From positions 1 through 52,675 of the forward strand of contig CAKZVD010000017.1 in the NCBI GenBank assembly GCA_937922085.1: a stretch of 52,675 bases of DNA. The letters run 5' to 3'. The position numbers were made by a program, and so were the translations under genes. The stretch is from an uncultured Tenacibaculum sp. (GTDB lineage Bacteria > Bacteroidota > Bacteroidia > Flavobacteriales > Flavobacteriaceae). The notes beneath the pieces were generated by a model, which ran no database searches, was not told where the DNA came from, and was given only the letters and a program-made list of their open reading frames with translations. Positions within the stretch are counted from its first letter, which is position 1. The number at the start of each line of letters is the position of its first letter. This document shows positions 16,575 to 24,683 of the stretch, piece after piece.

Positions 16575-17056
16575 TCACTATCTTCTTTTAAATGAAGAAT
16601 CAAACAAATGCGCCTTGTAACTTATTAACAAAAAATAGGGTTTCTGTAACTTTTATTATCTAATGATTCCTTCTGAAAAAGTACTTGTATATACTCATAT
16701 TAAAAATTGAACTACTACAAACTAAAGAACACTAGTACAAACCATTACAGACAAAATTAAATTAGTTTTTGATTAAAAAGTTTAATTATTTCATTTAAAA
16801 AAAAGAAAATAAAAATCTGATTTTCAGTATATTAAAACCAAGTTAGAGTTTTAAATTTAACTTCACATAATTTTTCTTCTCAAAAGAAGTTATTATAGCT
16901 GTAAAATTCATATTTCTATGTGTTTTACTTGATCCCCTAAAGTTAAAATAAATTTAAGCTAGCTATTTATTTTAAACTTAAATCTATTAAGAAACTGTTC
17001 TTAAACAGGTTTCTGTTATTATATACCAAATAAACTAATAATCTTATTTTAATTAA
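16575..17056. other. 482-bp intergenic region before the GH16 gene
   Basis: No convincing gene is present; the longest ATG frame here (from 16592) gives only 23 residues. The region holds an imperfect inverted repeat at 16940-16979 and presumably the GH16 promoter. Its length suggests regulated expression of the polysaccharide hydrolase. Confidence 0.5.
16940..16979. repeat. imperfect inverted repeat upstream of the GH16 gene
   Basis: AAGTTAAAATAAAT (16940-16953) pairs with ATTTATTTTAAACTT (16965-16979) with one bulged base around an AGCTAGCT-containing centre. It lies about 80 bp before the GH16 ATG and may be a regulator site or a leader hairpin. Confidence 0.4.
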
Positions 17057-18931
17057 ATGAAAACCTCTAAACTAATTTTAGTTGTACTATTCGTATGCCT
17101 ATACTACAACTCTTTTGGCCAACCAACTCCACCCAATGGTAAAAAATGGCAAAAAATTGAAAATCTATCAGATGAATTTAATGGAAACTCTTTAAATACT
17201 GCTAAGTGGGCAGTAAATGTATCTACTTGGAAAGGTAGACCTCCTGCCTTTTTTTTAACTGAAAATGTTAGCGTTAACAACGGTAATTTAAACCTAAAAG
17301 CAACTACACTTAAAACCCCTTTTCCTGTAGAAAACCCTAAGCCTAACTCTACTTTTAAAACATGGACACATGGTGGTGCTTTAGTTAGATCTTTAAAACG
17401 ACATTCTTTTGGCTATTATGAAGTTAAAATGAAAGCCAACAAAACATTTATGTCTTCAACCTTTTGGTTAATTAACAAAAGAAATGAATTTCAGGGATGT
17501 GATGTAAGAACTACAGAGTTAGATATAGTAGAAACTGTTGGTGCAAACCCTCAAAACAAAGGTTGGATTACCAATTTTATTAGCGCTATGAATTCCAATA
17601 CGCATAGTAGAGGCGTTACTTGTAATGAAACTCCTGTAGGCCAAAAAGGTAATAGAGCAGATATTGGCGAAGAAAGCTGGAAAGACTATCATACTTACGG
17701 TGTTTGGTGGAAAAGTAAATCAGAGTTGTTATTTTATTTAGATGGCAAACATACCGGAACTGTAAAACCTTCTGCTGATTTTAATTTACCAATGTACTTA
17801 AGAATGGTTGTTGAAACATATGATTGGAATGTTTCTAACGCTGGAAAAGATGGTATGAATTTACCTGAAAGTGATAGAACAACTTACTATGATTGGATAA
17901 GATCTTATGAACTGGTTGATGATACTAGTAGTAGTACTGATAAAGTTTCTTTTAACAACCCTCCAACATCTATTCCGTCTCAAAAGAACTACACTTTTAA
18001 TGTAAATTATGAAGCAAATACAACTCGTGAAATAATTGTTGAACTTTGGTCATCAACCAAATGGTTAGGAAATAAAAAAGAAACAGTAAATAAAGGAAAA
18101 GGTACAAAAAGAATCACCCTAAACCTTGCTGAATCACCTGTTCCTGATAAAGAATACCTAATTAAAACCCATATTAGACCAGTAGGAACAACTTGGAAAG
18201 AATCTTTAGACACTGATCAACACACAAATATAACAATCTCAGCTACTCAGTTGATTCCAAACGGAACCTATTTTATTGGCTCGAGTCAATCGAATCAAAG
18301 ATTACTCTCAAGGGCTTTAGAAAGCAATAGTGCTAGAATGCATGACTCTGGAAATTGGAAGGATCAAAAATGGGAATTTACTCATTTAGGTGAAAACATT
18401 TATACCATTAAAAATAATGGTAATGGCAGGTATTTAGAGGTTATAAATACGGAATGTCAGAACGGAAAGAATGTTACTACTTCTACAAAAGCTACTCAAA
18501 ATAATCAAAAATGGACTGTTGTTCCTAACCAAAAATTTTACAATTTAAAACCAGTTAGCTGTTCAAATAGTGCCCTAGATGTTTCTGCTGGAGCTATTAA
18601 TGCTAATGTTCAAATTTGGGAACATCAAATGAATAATGCTAATCAAAAATGGAATATCACCTCTGCTACTGCTAATAAAACAAGTACTAGAAAAGGCACA
18701 AATGTTAAAAATAATATAGTATCCTTTTTTCCAAACCCCACATCAGATCAATTAATGATTAAAGGATTAGGTAAAGAAGAAACTATAACAATATATGACA
18801 ATAATGGTACTGAATATATTCGTAAAAAAACGACTAAGAAAAACGAAACAATTAATACTAGTAGATTAAAACCTGGTGTTTATTATTTAAACGTTTCAGA
18901 TACTTTTAAAACCAAAATCATAAAAAAATAA
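17057..18931 (+). CDS. secreted GH16 polysaccharide hydrolase with RICIN lectin and T9SS sorting domain
   Basis: This 624-residue enzyme probably cuts a beta-linked marine polysaccharide such as agar, porphyran or laminarin-like glucan. Order: signal peptide (1-21); GH16 domain (about 30-290) with catalytic ELDIVE (Glu154 nucleophile, Asp156, Glu159 acid/base); a beta-sandwich linker domain (about 297-395); a ricin-type beta-trefoil (about 400-545) with the QxW repeats QKWEF, QKWTV and QKWNI; and a type A T9SS C-terminal domain (about 555-624, FFPNPTSDQLMI, GVYYLNV, KIIKK). The general form RTTELDIVE and W-rich substrate loops favour the agarase/porphyranase branch, but the exact substrate is not certain. 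No SusC/SusD pair is nearby, so it stands outside a classical polysaccharide utilisation locus. A strong terminator follows. Confidence 0.92.
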   Translation: MKTSKLILVVLFVCLYYNSFGQPTPPNGKKWQKIENLSDEFNGNSLNTAKWAVNVSTWKGRPPAFFLTENVSVNNGNLNLKATTLKTPFPVENPKPNSTFKTWTHGGALVRSLKRHSFGYYEVKMKANKTFMSSTFWLINKRNEFQGCDVRTTELDIVETVGANPQNKGWITNFISAMNSNTHSRGVTCNETPVGQKGNRADIGEESWKDYHTYGVWWKSKSELLFYLDGKHTGTVKPSADFNLPMYLRMVVETYDWNVSNAGKDGMNLPESDRTTYYDWIRSYELVDDTSSSTDKVSFNNPPTSIPSQKNYTFNVNYEANTTREIIVELWSSTKWLGNKKETVNKGKGTKRITLNLAESPVPDKEYLIKTHIRPVGTTWKESLDTDQHTNITISATQLIPNGTYFIGSSQSNQRLLSRALESNSARMHDSGNWKDQKWEFTHLGENIYTIKNNGNGRYLEVINTECQNGKNVTTSTKATQNNQKWTVVPNQKFYNLKPVSCSNSALDVSAGAINANVQIWEHQMNNANQKWNITSATANKTSTRKGTNVKNNIVSFFPNPTSDQLMIKGLGKEETITIYDNNGTEYIRKKTTKKNETINTSRLKPGVYYLNVSDTFKTKIIKK

Positions 18932-18938
18932 ACTAAAT

Positions 18939-18970
18939 AAAGGTCGCCTAAAAGGCGGCCTTTATTTTTT
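18939..18970 (+). terminator. Rho-independent terminator of the GH16 gene
   Basis: AAAGGTCGCCT (18939-18949) pairs with AGGCGGCCTTT (18953-18963), 11 bp with one G-T pair and a 3-nt loop, followed by ATTTTTT. Confidence 0.9.
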
Positions 18971-19022
18971 CTAATTGTATATATATTTTCTTTTTATATC
19001 TTTAGATACATTTAAAACTTAA

Positions 19023-19481
19023 ATGATGAAATATGAAGCTTCTACACCCGATGAATATGTAGCACAACTTCCAGAAGAAAGAAAAGAAGTTATAGAAAAA
19101 CTACGCAAAATTATTTCTAATAGTTTACCAAAAGGATTTGAAGAAGGTATTAATTATAATATGATTGGATATTATGTTCCTCATACTATATACCCAGATG
19201 GGTATCATTGTGATTCTAAATTACCTTTGCCTTTTATGAACATAGCTTCGCAAAAGAATTCGGTTAACTTATATCATAGTGGTATTTATGCTAAAAAAGA
19301 GTTGTTAGACTGGTTTGTTAGTGAGTATCCAAAACATTCAAAACGTAAATTAGATATGGGTAAAAGCTGTATCCGTTTTAAAAAAATGGAAGATATTCCT
19401 TACAAATTAATTGCTGAATTATGTGCTAAAATGACAGTGCAAGATTGGATTACTATTTATGAAGAAAACGTAAAGAGATAA
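19023..19481 (+). CDS. DUF1801 domain-containing protein
   Basis: This 152-residue cytosolic protein matches the DUF1801 (YdhG-like) fold: a first helix pair with TPDEYVAQLPEERKEVIEKLRKII, then LPKGFEEGINYNMIGYYVP, the strand FMNIASQKNSVNLYHSGIYA, and MGKSCIRFKKMEDIPYKLIAEL near the end. Family members resemble frataxin-like or iron-related folds, but no biochemical function is established. Two adjacent ATG codons make the start ambiguous by one residue. The glyoxalase-type gene follows after 18 bp, and the two are probably one transcript. Confidence 0.88.
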   Translation: MMKYEASTPDEYVAQLPEERKEVIEKLRKIISNSLPKGFEEGINYNMIGYYVPHTIYPDGYHCDSKLPLPFMNIASQKNSVNLYHSGIYAKKELLDWFVSEYPKHSKRKLDMGKSCIRFKKMEDIPYKLIAELCAKMTVQDWITIYEENVKR

Positions 19482-19499
19482 AATAAAAATACATTAATA

Positions 19500-19889
19500 A
19501 TGAAAAAAGGTAAAGTAACAGGAATTGGAGGCGTATTTTTTAAAACTGATGATGTAAACGCTACTAAAGAATGGTATAATAAACACCTAGGTTTTAATAC
19601 TGATGATTGGGGATCTACTTTTTGGTGGAAAGATAATGAAGGAAAAAAAGCATCAACACAATGGAGCCCTTTTAAAAAGAATACAGATCATTTTTCACCT
19701 TCAAAAAAGGACTTTATGATTAACTATAGAGTTGAAAATTTAAAAGAACTATTACAAGAACTTAAAAAAGAAGGTATTACTGTACTTGGTGAAATAGAAG
19801 AATATAGTTACGGTAAGTTTGGCTGGATTATAGATTTAGATGGCAATAAAATTGAACTTTGGGAACCTATAGATGAAGCTTTTTTATAA
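19500..19889 (+). CDS. VOC (glyoxalase/bleomycin-resistance) family protein
   Basis: This 129-residue protein has the paired beta-alpha-beta-beta-beta modules of the vicinal oxygen chelate family: GIGGVFFKTDDVNATKEWYNKHLGF in the first half, and FMINYRVENLKELLQELKKEGI...YGKFGWIIDLDGNKIELWEP in the second. The closing Glu of IELWEP is a typical metal-ligand position. Substrates range from methylglyoxal adducts to antibiotics and cannot be assigned here. It follows the DUF1801 gene by 18 bp and its end overlaps the convergent gene by 6 bp. Confidence 0.9.
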   Translation: MKKGKVTGIGGVFFKTDDVNATKEWYNKHLGFNTDDWGSTFWWKDNEGKKASTQWSPFKKNTDHFSPSKKDFMINYRVENLKELLQELKKEGITVLGEIEEYSYGKFGWIIDLDGNKIELWEPIDEAFL

Positions 19890-21389
19890 TTCTGCTGCTT
19901 TTGATATTATATCTAAAGTAACTTTATATATAGGTTTTTGTATCATTTTACTTCTTAACCAAGCATAAAAACTCATTACAAAAATATCTTCTTCTTTAGC
20001 TCCTATCCATTCAAAAGAGTTTTCTATTTTGGTTATAAATTCTTTAGAAGTAATTTCTTTAGGGTTTGTATAATAAGAAACTACATGTTGTAAGAAAACA
20101 AGTACTCGTTCTTGGCCGATTTCTTTTAAATAAGAAGAGAACTGACGTTTAAAACGTAATAGTCTACTTTCAAACACTTCCAAATAATCTAACTCAACTA
20201 AAAGTAAAATTTCAATCAAACACTTTTTTATTACCCACTCCTTCCCTACTTTTTCTGTATACCATTTATCTGTATGATATAATTTAGAGAGTAATTTATA
20301 CGCTTTTTGTATTTCATTTTTTTGAAAAGAAAATACAATTAAACTTAAATGTAAATCCAACACACTTACAATATCTGTATGTTTTTTCTTTAATAAAGAT
20401 TCTAATCTTTCAATAGCCTCTTCTTGTTTGTTAGTATAATTCAAATTTAACGTGTATAGCAACTCATATTTTAACTGAAAAACACGTTGATACTTTCTCT
20501 TGTTTTTACCTATTTCATTTTCCATTATTTCTAAAAAGAACATCGACTTTCTAAATTGTTTTGTTCTAAATAACGTATTTGCTATCATATATAAAACATG
20601 AATGTGATAGAAACGTTCTTTTTCTTTATTCGGGTGTTCTTTTAACAAATCATACATCTCTAACATAAAAGATTCTATTTGTAAATAATCTTTTGTTACA
20701 AATGCAGAAATACTTGCTATAGTTAATAATTGATATAAAGATTTAAAAGACAATGTTTCGTCTATACTAATTTTTTGCTCATTCAATATTGTAAATAATA
20801 TTTTCTGAAAATCAACAACCTCACCTTTATTACTAATTTGATGAAGCATTTTTCTAATTTTTGCATAAACAATATTTAATTCTTCTTCTAACGTATATGA
20901 CTTCTGATTCTTTTTAAAATCACTAATTAATCTTTCTAGATCTTCTTTCTCATTTGCATAAGAAAACTGAATTTTTAAATGATAAATTTCATTTAAATAA
21001 GGATATAACTGATACTCTTTAGCAATCACCGTCGCTTTATCTAATAATTTAAAACCAATTACAAATTGTTGTTGTTGTAAAAAAGAACGCGCAACCAATA
21101 TGTACTTTATAACTTGAATTTTATCTGAATTCTCTTCTTCTAAATTTAGTGTTGCTAAAAAATCTATTAATGATTCATATAATCTCTTTCTAAGTGCGTG
21201 ATAAGCATCTTTCTTTTTGTTTGGATATAATTTATTGCACATTTCTTCAGAAGACAACTCATCTAAGTATAATAACTTAAAAAGTTCAATATTTTTAACG
21301 TCCGTTCTCCTATTCTTTTTATGTAAAAAGTACAAGAATTTTGTATAATCATCTTTAGAAAAAGAAGAAATTATTGTTTTTAAACTCAT
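19884..21389 (-). CDS. large helical (TPR-like) protein, function unknown
   Basis: The 501-residue protein is soluble and almost wholly alpha-helical. Its start is conserved-looking, SLKTIISSFSKDDYTKFLYFLHKKNRRTDVKNIELF, with a leader of charged helices (YHALRKRLYESLIDFL). The middle and end are made of helix pairs of TPR-like size (for example RSFLQQQQFVIGFKLLDKATVIAKEY). Flavobacteria carry many proteins of this kind annotated only as hypothetical. There is no signal peptide or enzyme motif, so a cytosolic scaffold or regulator is the most one can say. The gene stands alone, convergent with the VOC gene. Confidence 0.8.
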   Translation of the reverse strand: MSLKTIISSFSKDDYTKFLYFLHKKNRRTDVKNIELFKLLYLDELSSEEMCNKLYPNKKKDAYHALRKRLYESLIDFLATLNLEEENSDKIQVIKYILVARSFLQQQQFVIGFKLLDKATVIAKEYQLYPYLNEIYHLKIQFSYANEKEDLERLISDFKKNQKSYTLEEELNIVYAKIRKMLHQISNKGEVVDFQKILFTILNEQKISIDETLSFKSLYQLLTIASISAFVTKDYLQIESFMLEMYDLLKEHPNKEKERFYHIHVLYMIANTLFRTKQFRKSMFFLEIMENEIGKNKRKYQRVFQLKYELLYTLNLNYTNKQEEAIERLESLLKKKHTDIVSVLDLHLSLIVFSFQKNEIQKAYKLLSKLYHTDKWYTEKVGKEWVIKKCLIEILLLVELDYLEVFESRLLRFKRQFSSYLKEIGQERVLVFLQHVVSYYTNPKEITSKEFITKIENSFEWIGAKEEDIFVMSFYAWLRSKMIQKPIYKVTLDIISKAAEL

Positions 21390-21543
21390 TTTAAATCATC
21401 AGTTAACATTTATAAATATACCATTATTACTATATAAAATAAAAAAAATAAAAAATTAAATCATCAGTTTAATACTTAAATAGTTTTTCACAACATACTA
21501 CATCTGTGCATCTTTGTACCATAATCATTTAAAACAAATTATT

Positions 21544-22032
21544 ATGGATTATCAAACAACAGTTTCAAACAAAGAAACAACAAACAAAAAAGTAAAGAAA
21601 AAAGAAAAGAAGGTATTTAATCAAAAACCAACAGGTGCTTTTATAGGGGCTTCATGGGCTGCATTATTTGTAGGTATTACTGCTTATTGTATTGGTTTAT
21701 GGAATGCAACTATGTTACTAAATGAAAAAGGATATTATTTTACGGTACTCTTATTTGGTTTATTCTCTGTAATTTCTGTACAAAAAGCAGTTAGAGATAA
21801 ACTAGAAGGAATTGAAGTTACCGAAATGTATTATGGAATTAGCTGGGCAACTACTGTAATTTCTATATTATTATTAATTATAGGATTATGGAATGCTGAT
21901 TTAGAGCTGAACGTAAAAGGGTTTTATGGAATATCATTTATGCTAAGTATATACGCTGCAATTGCAGTACAAAAAAATGTAAGAGATATTGCCTATATAG
22001 ATAGAGATGAAGACAAAAAAGATTTGTTTTGA
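21544..22032 (+). CDS. YiaA/YiaB family inner membrane protein
   Basis: From the ATG at 21544 the product has 162 residues. A basic N-terminal tail (about 33 residues) precedes two copies of the YiaAB two-helix unit: PTGAFIGASWAALFVGITAYCIGLWNA...EKGYYFTVLLFGLFSVISVQKAVRD, and MYYGISWATTVISILLLIIGLWNA...VKGFYGISFMLSIYAAIAVQKNVRD. The repeat GLWNA...KGFY/KGYY...VQKxVRD is obvious. The role of the family is unknown. A TTG at 21514 keeps the frame but lies in the -7-like CATCTTTG (21509-21516) and is rejected. Two hairpins follow the stop. Confidence 0.92.
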   Translation: MDYQTTVSNKETTNKKVKKKEKKVFNQKPTGAFIGASWAALFVGITAYCIGLWNATMLLNEKGYYFTVLLFGLFSVISVQKAVRDKLEGIEVTEMYYGISWATTVISILLLIIGLWNADLELNVKGFYGISFMLSIYAAIAVQKNVRDIAYIDRDEDKKDLF

Positions 22033-22038
22033 TGATCC

Positions 22039-22059
22039 GATTAACTTTCTAAGTTAATC
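22039..22059 (+). repeat. perfect hairpin just before the YiaAB terminator
   Basis: GATTAACTT-tct-AAGTTAATC is a perfect 9-bp hairpin 7 bp after the YiaAB stop and 2 bp before the terminator stem. Tandem hairpins of this kind can stabilise an mRNA end. Confidence 0.5.
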
Positions 22060-22061
22060 AT

Positions 22062-22100
22062 AACCCAACAATTTTTATTGTTGGGTTTATTTTTATTTCT
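22062..22100 (+). terminator. Rho-independent terminator of the YiaAB gene
   Basis: AACCCAACAA (22062-22071) and TTGTTGGGTT (22078-22087) pair perfectly and are followed by a T-rich run. Confidence 0.88.
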
Positions 22101-22138
22101 TTAAATTTGAAAAGGTATCTAACTTAAAATCAATAGAA

Positions 22139-22636
22139 ATGTCTGAAGAAAATAAAAATTTAGAAGATCACGCAAATGAAGCTGCTAAGAATATAGAGAA
22201 CACTACAAATGAAACAACTGAATCTTCTACAGATAAAGCAAAAGAAGCTTTTAATGATGCTGCTGAAAAAGCATCAGAATTCGCAGGGGATGCTAAAGAA
22301 GCATTAGGTAATGTTGCAGATAAAGCTGGTGAATATGCAAAAGCTGCTGAAGAAAAAATATCAGAATTTGCAGGAGATGCTGGAGAAAAATTGGCTGACT
22401 TAGCAGACGGTGCTAAAGAAGCATTTTCAGATGCTAAAGAAAAAGTGGCTGAAGTTTTAGCTAGCGAAGAAGCTCAAAAAATAAAGGCAAAAGCCAGTGA
22501 ATTTGCAGAAGATGCTAAAGAGGTTTTAAGTGATGTTACTGAAAAAGCAGCAGATTTAGCTGAAGATGCTGTTGAAGAAATTAAAGAAGTTAAAGAAAAA
22601 ACTAAGAATTTCTTTCAACGTTTATTCGGAAAATAA
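22139..22636 (+). CDS. LEA-like / apolipoprotein-like repeat protein
   Basis: This 165-residue acidic protein is made of degenerate amphipathic repeats of about 11 residues rich in Ala, Glu, Lys and Asp, such as KASEFAGDAKEAL, KISEFAGDAGEKL and KASEFAEDAKEVL. It has no signal peptide or membrane helix and ends in NFFQRLFGK, a short amphipathic tail. The composition resembles group 3 LEA proteins and other desiccation- or stress-linked helical proteins, so a protective or membrane-surface role is a fair guess. The coding run uses many GCT and GAA codons, and the internal repeats could recombine. Confidence in the gene is high, in the function low. Confidence 0.8.
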   Translation: MSEENKNLEDHANEAAKNIENTTNETTESSTDKAKEAFNDAAEKASEFAGDAKEALGNVADKAGEYAKAAEEKISEFAGDAGEKLADLADGAKEAFSDAKEKVAEVLASEEAQKIKAKASEFAEDAKEVLSDVTEKAADLAEDAVEEIKEVKEKTKNFFQRLFGK

Positions 22637-22784
22637 TTTCATCACACCTTTTAACTATTTAATTTACATTTTACAAAAGACAACACATAAAATAGTGAAA
22701 GAAAAATCAAAGCCTCACCCTAAACAAAAAACTCATCACCTTTATTAAGGTTTTAACAATAATTTTAAAATAGAAATAACATAA

Positions 22785-22825
22785 AACAAGAAAAACTAAC
22801 CCTATAAAAGGATTAGTTTTTTGTT
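22785..22825. terminator. bidirectional terminator
   Basis: AAAACTAA (22792-22799) pairs with TTAGTTTT (22813-22820), with CC/GG inside. A/T runs on both sides let it serve the LEA-like gene on the plus strand and the OmpA gene on the minus strand. Confidence 0.75.
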
Positions 22826-22847
22826 TAAATTTACAACAATAATATAA

Positions 22848-23717
22848 TTAAGGGGCAATTGTTTCTTCTTGAGCCATTAAACCAAAAAACTTATCTAAGT
22901 TTGGTAAAATAACAATTCTTGTTCTACGATTTCTCGCTCTATTACTAGCCGTATTATTTTCTACTAGAGGCATTGAACTCCCTCTACCCGCAGCTATTAA
23001 TCGATTAGAATCTACATTATATTTTTTATCTAACAATCTTACAATAGAAGTAGCTCTTTTTACACTTAAATCCCAATTGTCTTGTAATACTCCATTATTA
23101 ATAGATCTAGAATCTGTATGACCTTCAATCATTACATCCATACTTGGTTCAGAGTTAATCACATTTGCTAATTGTTGAATTAATTTATGTGCTTTTCTTT
23201 TAACTCTATAACTTGCCGTATTAAATAATAAATTATCTGCTACAGATATCATCACTACTGTTTTATCAATGTTTATATCTATATCTTCAGAATTTTCTAA
23301 CTCAGAAGTATTGATAGATTTTTTTAAACTATAAGCAACCGCCACATTCATTGAATCTTTTAATGTTTTTGCATTTGCTAATTCAGCAGGATCAACTTTA
23401 GTTAAAGTTGCTCTCATTTTTTCTTTCATTGAATTAGAAATAACTGCTGTATTTCCTACCATATCTAATTTAACATTGTTCTCTTCTTTTAAATTAGAAT
23501 TGTAATTCTTTAATGAACTAATTTTCTCATTATAACTTTCTACTCGCTGCTCTATCTTTGCAAACTTTGCTTCTAACTGTTGCTTTTCTATGGTCGTTTT
23601 TTGTAAACTACCTTTTGTATCTTGATATTGCTTTTCAAGTGCTACATATTTCTTTTTCGAAACACAAGAACTCAAAACCAAAGCAGAAACACCTAAGAGG
23701 ATTATAGTTTTTTTCAT
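22848..23717 (-). CDS. OmpA family peptidoglycan-binding lipoprotein
   Basis: The 289-residue protein has a lipoprotein signal (MKKTIILLGVSALVLSSC, lipid-attached Cys18), a coiled-coil segment (about residues 25-75, EKQYQDTKGSLQKTTIEKQQ and following), and a C-terminal OmpA/MotB-like domain (about 155-275). That domain has the peptidoglycan-binding pattern with IEGHTDSRSINN, the NxxLSxxRA-type DNWDLSVKRATSIV, and GRGSSMPLVENNTASNRARNRR. It should tether the outer membrane to peptidoglycan. It is a single-gene unit flanked by terminators on both sides. Confidence 0.94.
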   Translation of the reverse strand: MKKTIILLGVSALVLSSCVSKKKYVALEKQYQDTKGSLQKTTIEKQQLEAKFAKIEQRVESYNEKISSLKNYNSNLKEENNVKLDMVGNTAVISNSMKEKMRATLTKVDPAELANAKTLKDSMNVAVAYSLKKSINTSELENSEDIDINIDKTVVMISVADNLLFNTASYRVKRKAHKLIQQLANVINSEPSMDVMIEGHTDSRSINNGVLQDNWDLSVKRATSIVRLLDKKYNVDSNRLIAAGRGSSMPLVENNTASNRARNRRTRIVILPNLDKFFGLMAQEETIAP

Positions 23718-23783
23718 TTTTATTTTACATTTAATTGGTTGTTATGGATAACGGGGATCTTTTGTAAATATTATACATAAAAA

Positions 23784-23811
23784 AAAAGCTGTTTATAAAA
23801 AACAGCTTTTT
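23784..23811. terminator. Rho-independent terminator of the GG-peptide gene
   Basis: AAAAGCTGTTT (23784-23794) and AAACAGCTTTT (23800-23810) form a perfect stem with A/T runs on both sides. On the minus strand it lies about 35 bp after the stop of the peptide gene at 23845-24117. Confidence 0.85.
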
Positions 23812-23844
23812 CATTAATTCTTTAAGAAGAATATTCTTTTGTAT

Positions 23845-24117
23845 TTAAGCCCAGATTTCAATACCTCCACCTGTTGGTCTTATACCTCCTCCACCAGTAC
23901 CTGTAGAACCTCCTGTTCCTCCACAATTAGGGTGATTTGTGATAAGTGAAGGGTAATTTAAATAACAATCTTGTCCTTGACCTCCATTTAATATATAATT
24001 TGTTCCTTCACAACGGTATGTACAAGTTACTGACAATGAATTTCCTCCTTTTACTTCTTTTTGCTTTTCATTATTTAAAGAAGTTACCCCATTTAACTCT
24101 AAAATGTTTTTTAACAT
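23845..24117 (-). CDS. double-glycine leader peptide, possible RiPP or bacteriocin precursor
   Basis: From the ATG at 24117 this is a 90-residue peptide. Its first 25 residues (MLKNILELNGVTSLNNEKQK then EVKGG) have the form of a Bacteroidota GG leader: amphipathic, ending in Lys-Gly-Gly at residues 23-25. The predicted 65-residue mature part has four Cys (32, 36, 51 and 65) and a Gly-rich end (GGTGGSTGTGGGG, then GGGIEIWA). An upstream in-frame start (24201) would add 28 residues with no leader-like character and is rejected. No modification enzyme or exporter is adjacent; the closest candidate is the C39 transporter at 44.2 kb. A plain unmodified GG peptide is also possible. Confidence 0.7.
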   Translation of the reverse strand: MLKNILELNGVTSLNNEKQKEVKGGNSLSVTCTYRCEGTNYILNGGQGQDCYLNYPSLITNHPNCGGTGGSTGTGGGGIRPTGGGIEIWA

Positions 24118-24303
24118 AATCCCTGTTTTTATATTCTTTTTTAGGATAAATCTAGTAAAAGGCTCTTGAATATAAATGTTAAAAAGGTTAAACGCTATCA
24201 ACTATTTAAAAAACGATCAACCTTTCATTGTAAGTGTAATTATTAACGTAACGGCAGTTTTTCTAAAAACTACTTAAACACAAACAAACTTTATTATGCT
24301 TTC

Positions 24304-24675
24304 TTAAGTTCTAAATATTAAATACCCTAAAAAAAAGAATATTAAAGGATAAAGCGGCAAACAATAAATTAGTTTTTTATTCACATTTTTAATACTTGAA
24401 TAAACGAGTATTACAGTTAATACAAAACCAAAAATTGCTCCAAATAATGATAAAATAGAATATAACAAATCTACCATAGCATGCGGATGATGTTCTTTAT
24501 AATTCACTATTATATATACTATTACAAAACCAAAAACCCTATATAATACTATTCCTCTCAAAACAGATTTTAAAACAAAACTTATATCATCCTTTGTCTT
24601 ATTTTCATTTAAACTGTCACTAGTATACAAGTAATAAATCAACCCTATAAAAAAAGCTCCAATAATTAGTATCAT
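24304..24675 (-). CDS. small membrane protein, function unknown
   Basis: This 123-residue protein has four hydrophobic segments: about residues 2-14 (LIIGAFFIGLIYYLY), 38-57, 67-93 (LLYSILSLFGAIFGFVLTVI) and 102-122. A short polar loop (TSDSLNENKTKDD) follows the first helix. No family is recognised. It lies 8 bp after the LRR lipoprotein gene on the same strand, so the two probably form one transcript that could also reach the GG peptide gene further on. Confidence 0.65.
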   Translation of the reverse strand: MILIIGAFFIGLIYYLYTSDSLNENKTKDDISFVLKSVLRGIVLYRVFGFVIVYIIVNYKEHHPHAMVDLLYSILSLFGAIFGFVLTVILVYSSIKNVNKKLIYCLPLYPLIFFFLGYLIFRT

Positions 24676-24683
24676 AAAGTTGT

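Noticed and set aside
16592..16663. ATG frame of 23 codons just after the PNPOx-like gene
   Set aside because: Too short, with no leader or motif and no support from context.
22566..22748. Open frame of 60 codons overlapping the end of the LEA-like gene
   Set aside because: It is another frame of the Lys/Glu-rich repeat and runs into intergenic sequence; composition gives no sign of a real protein.
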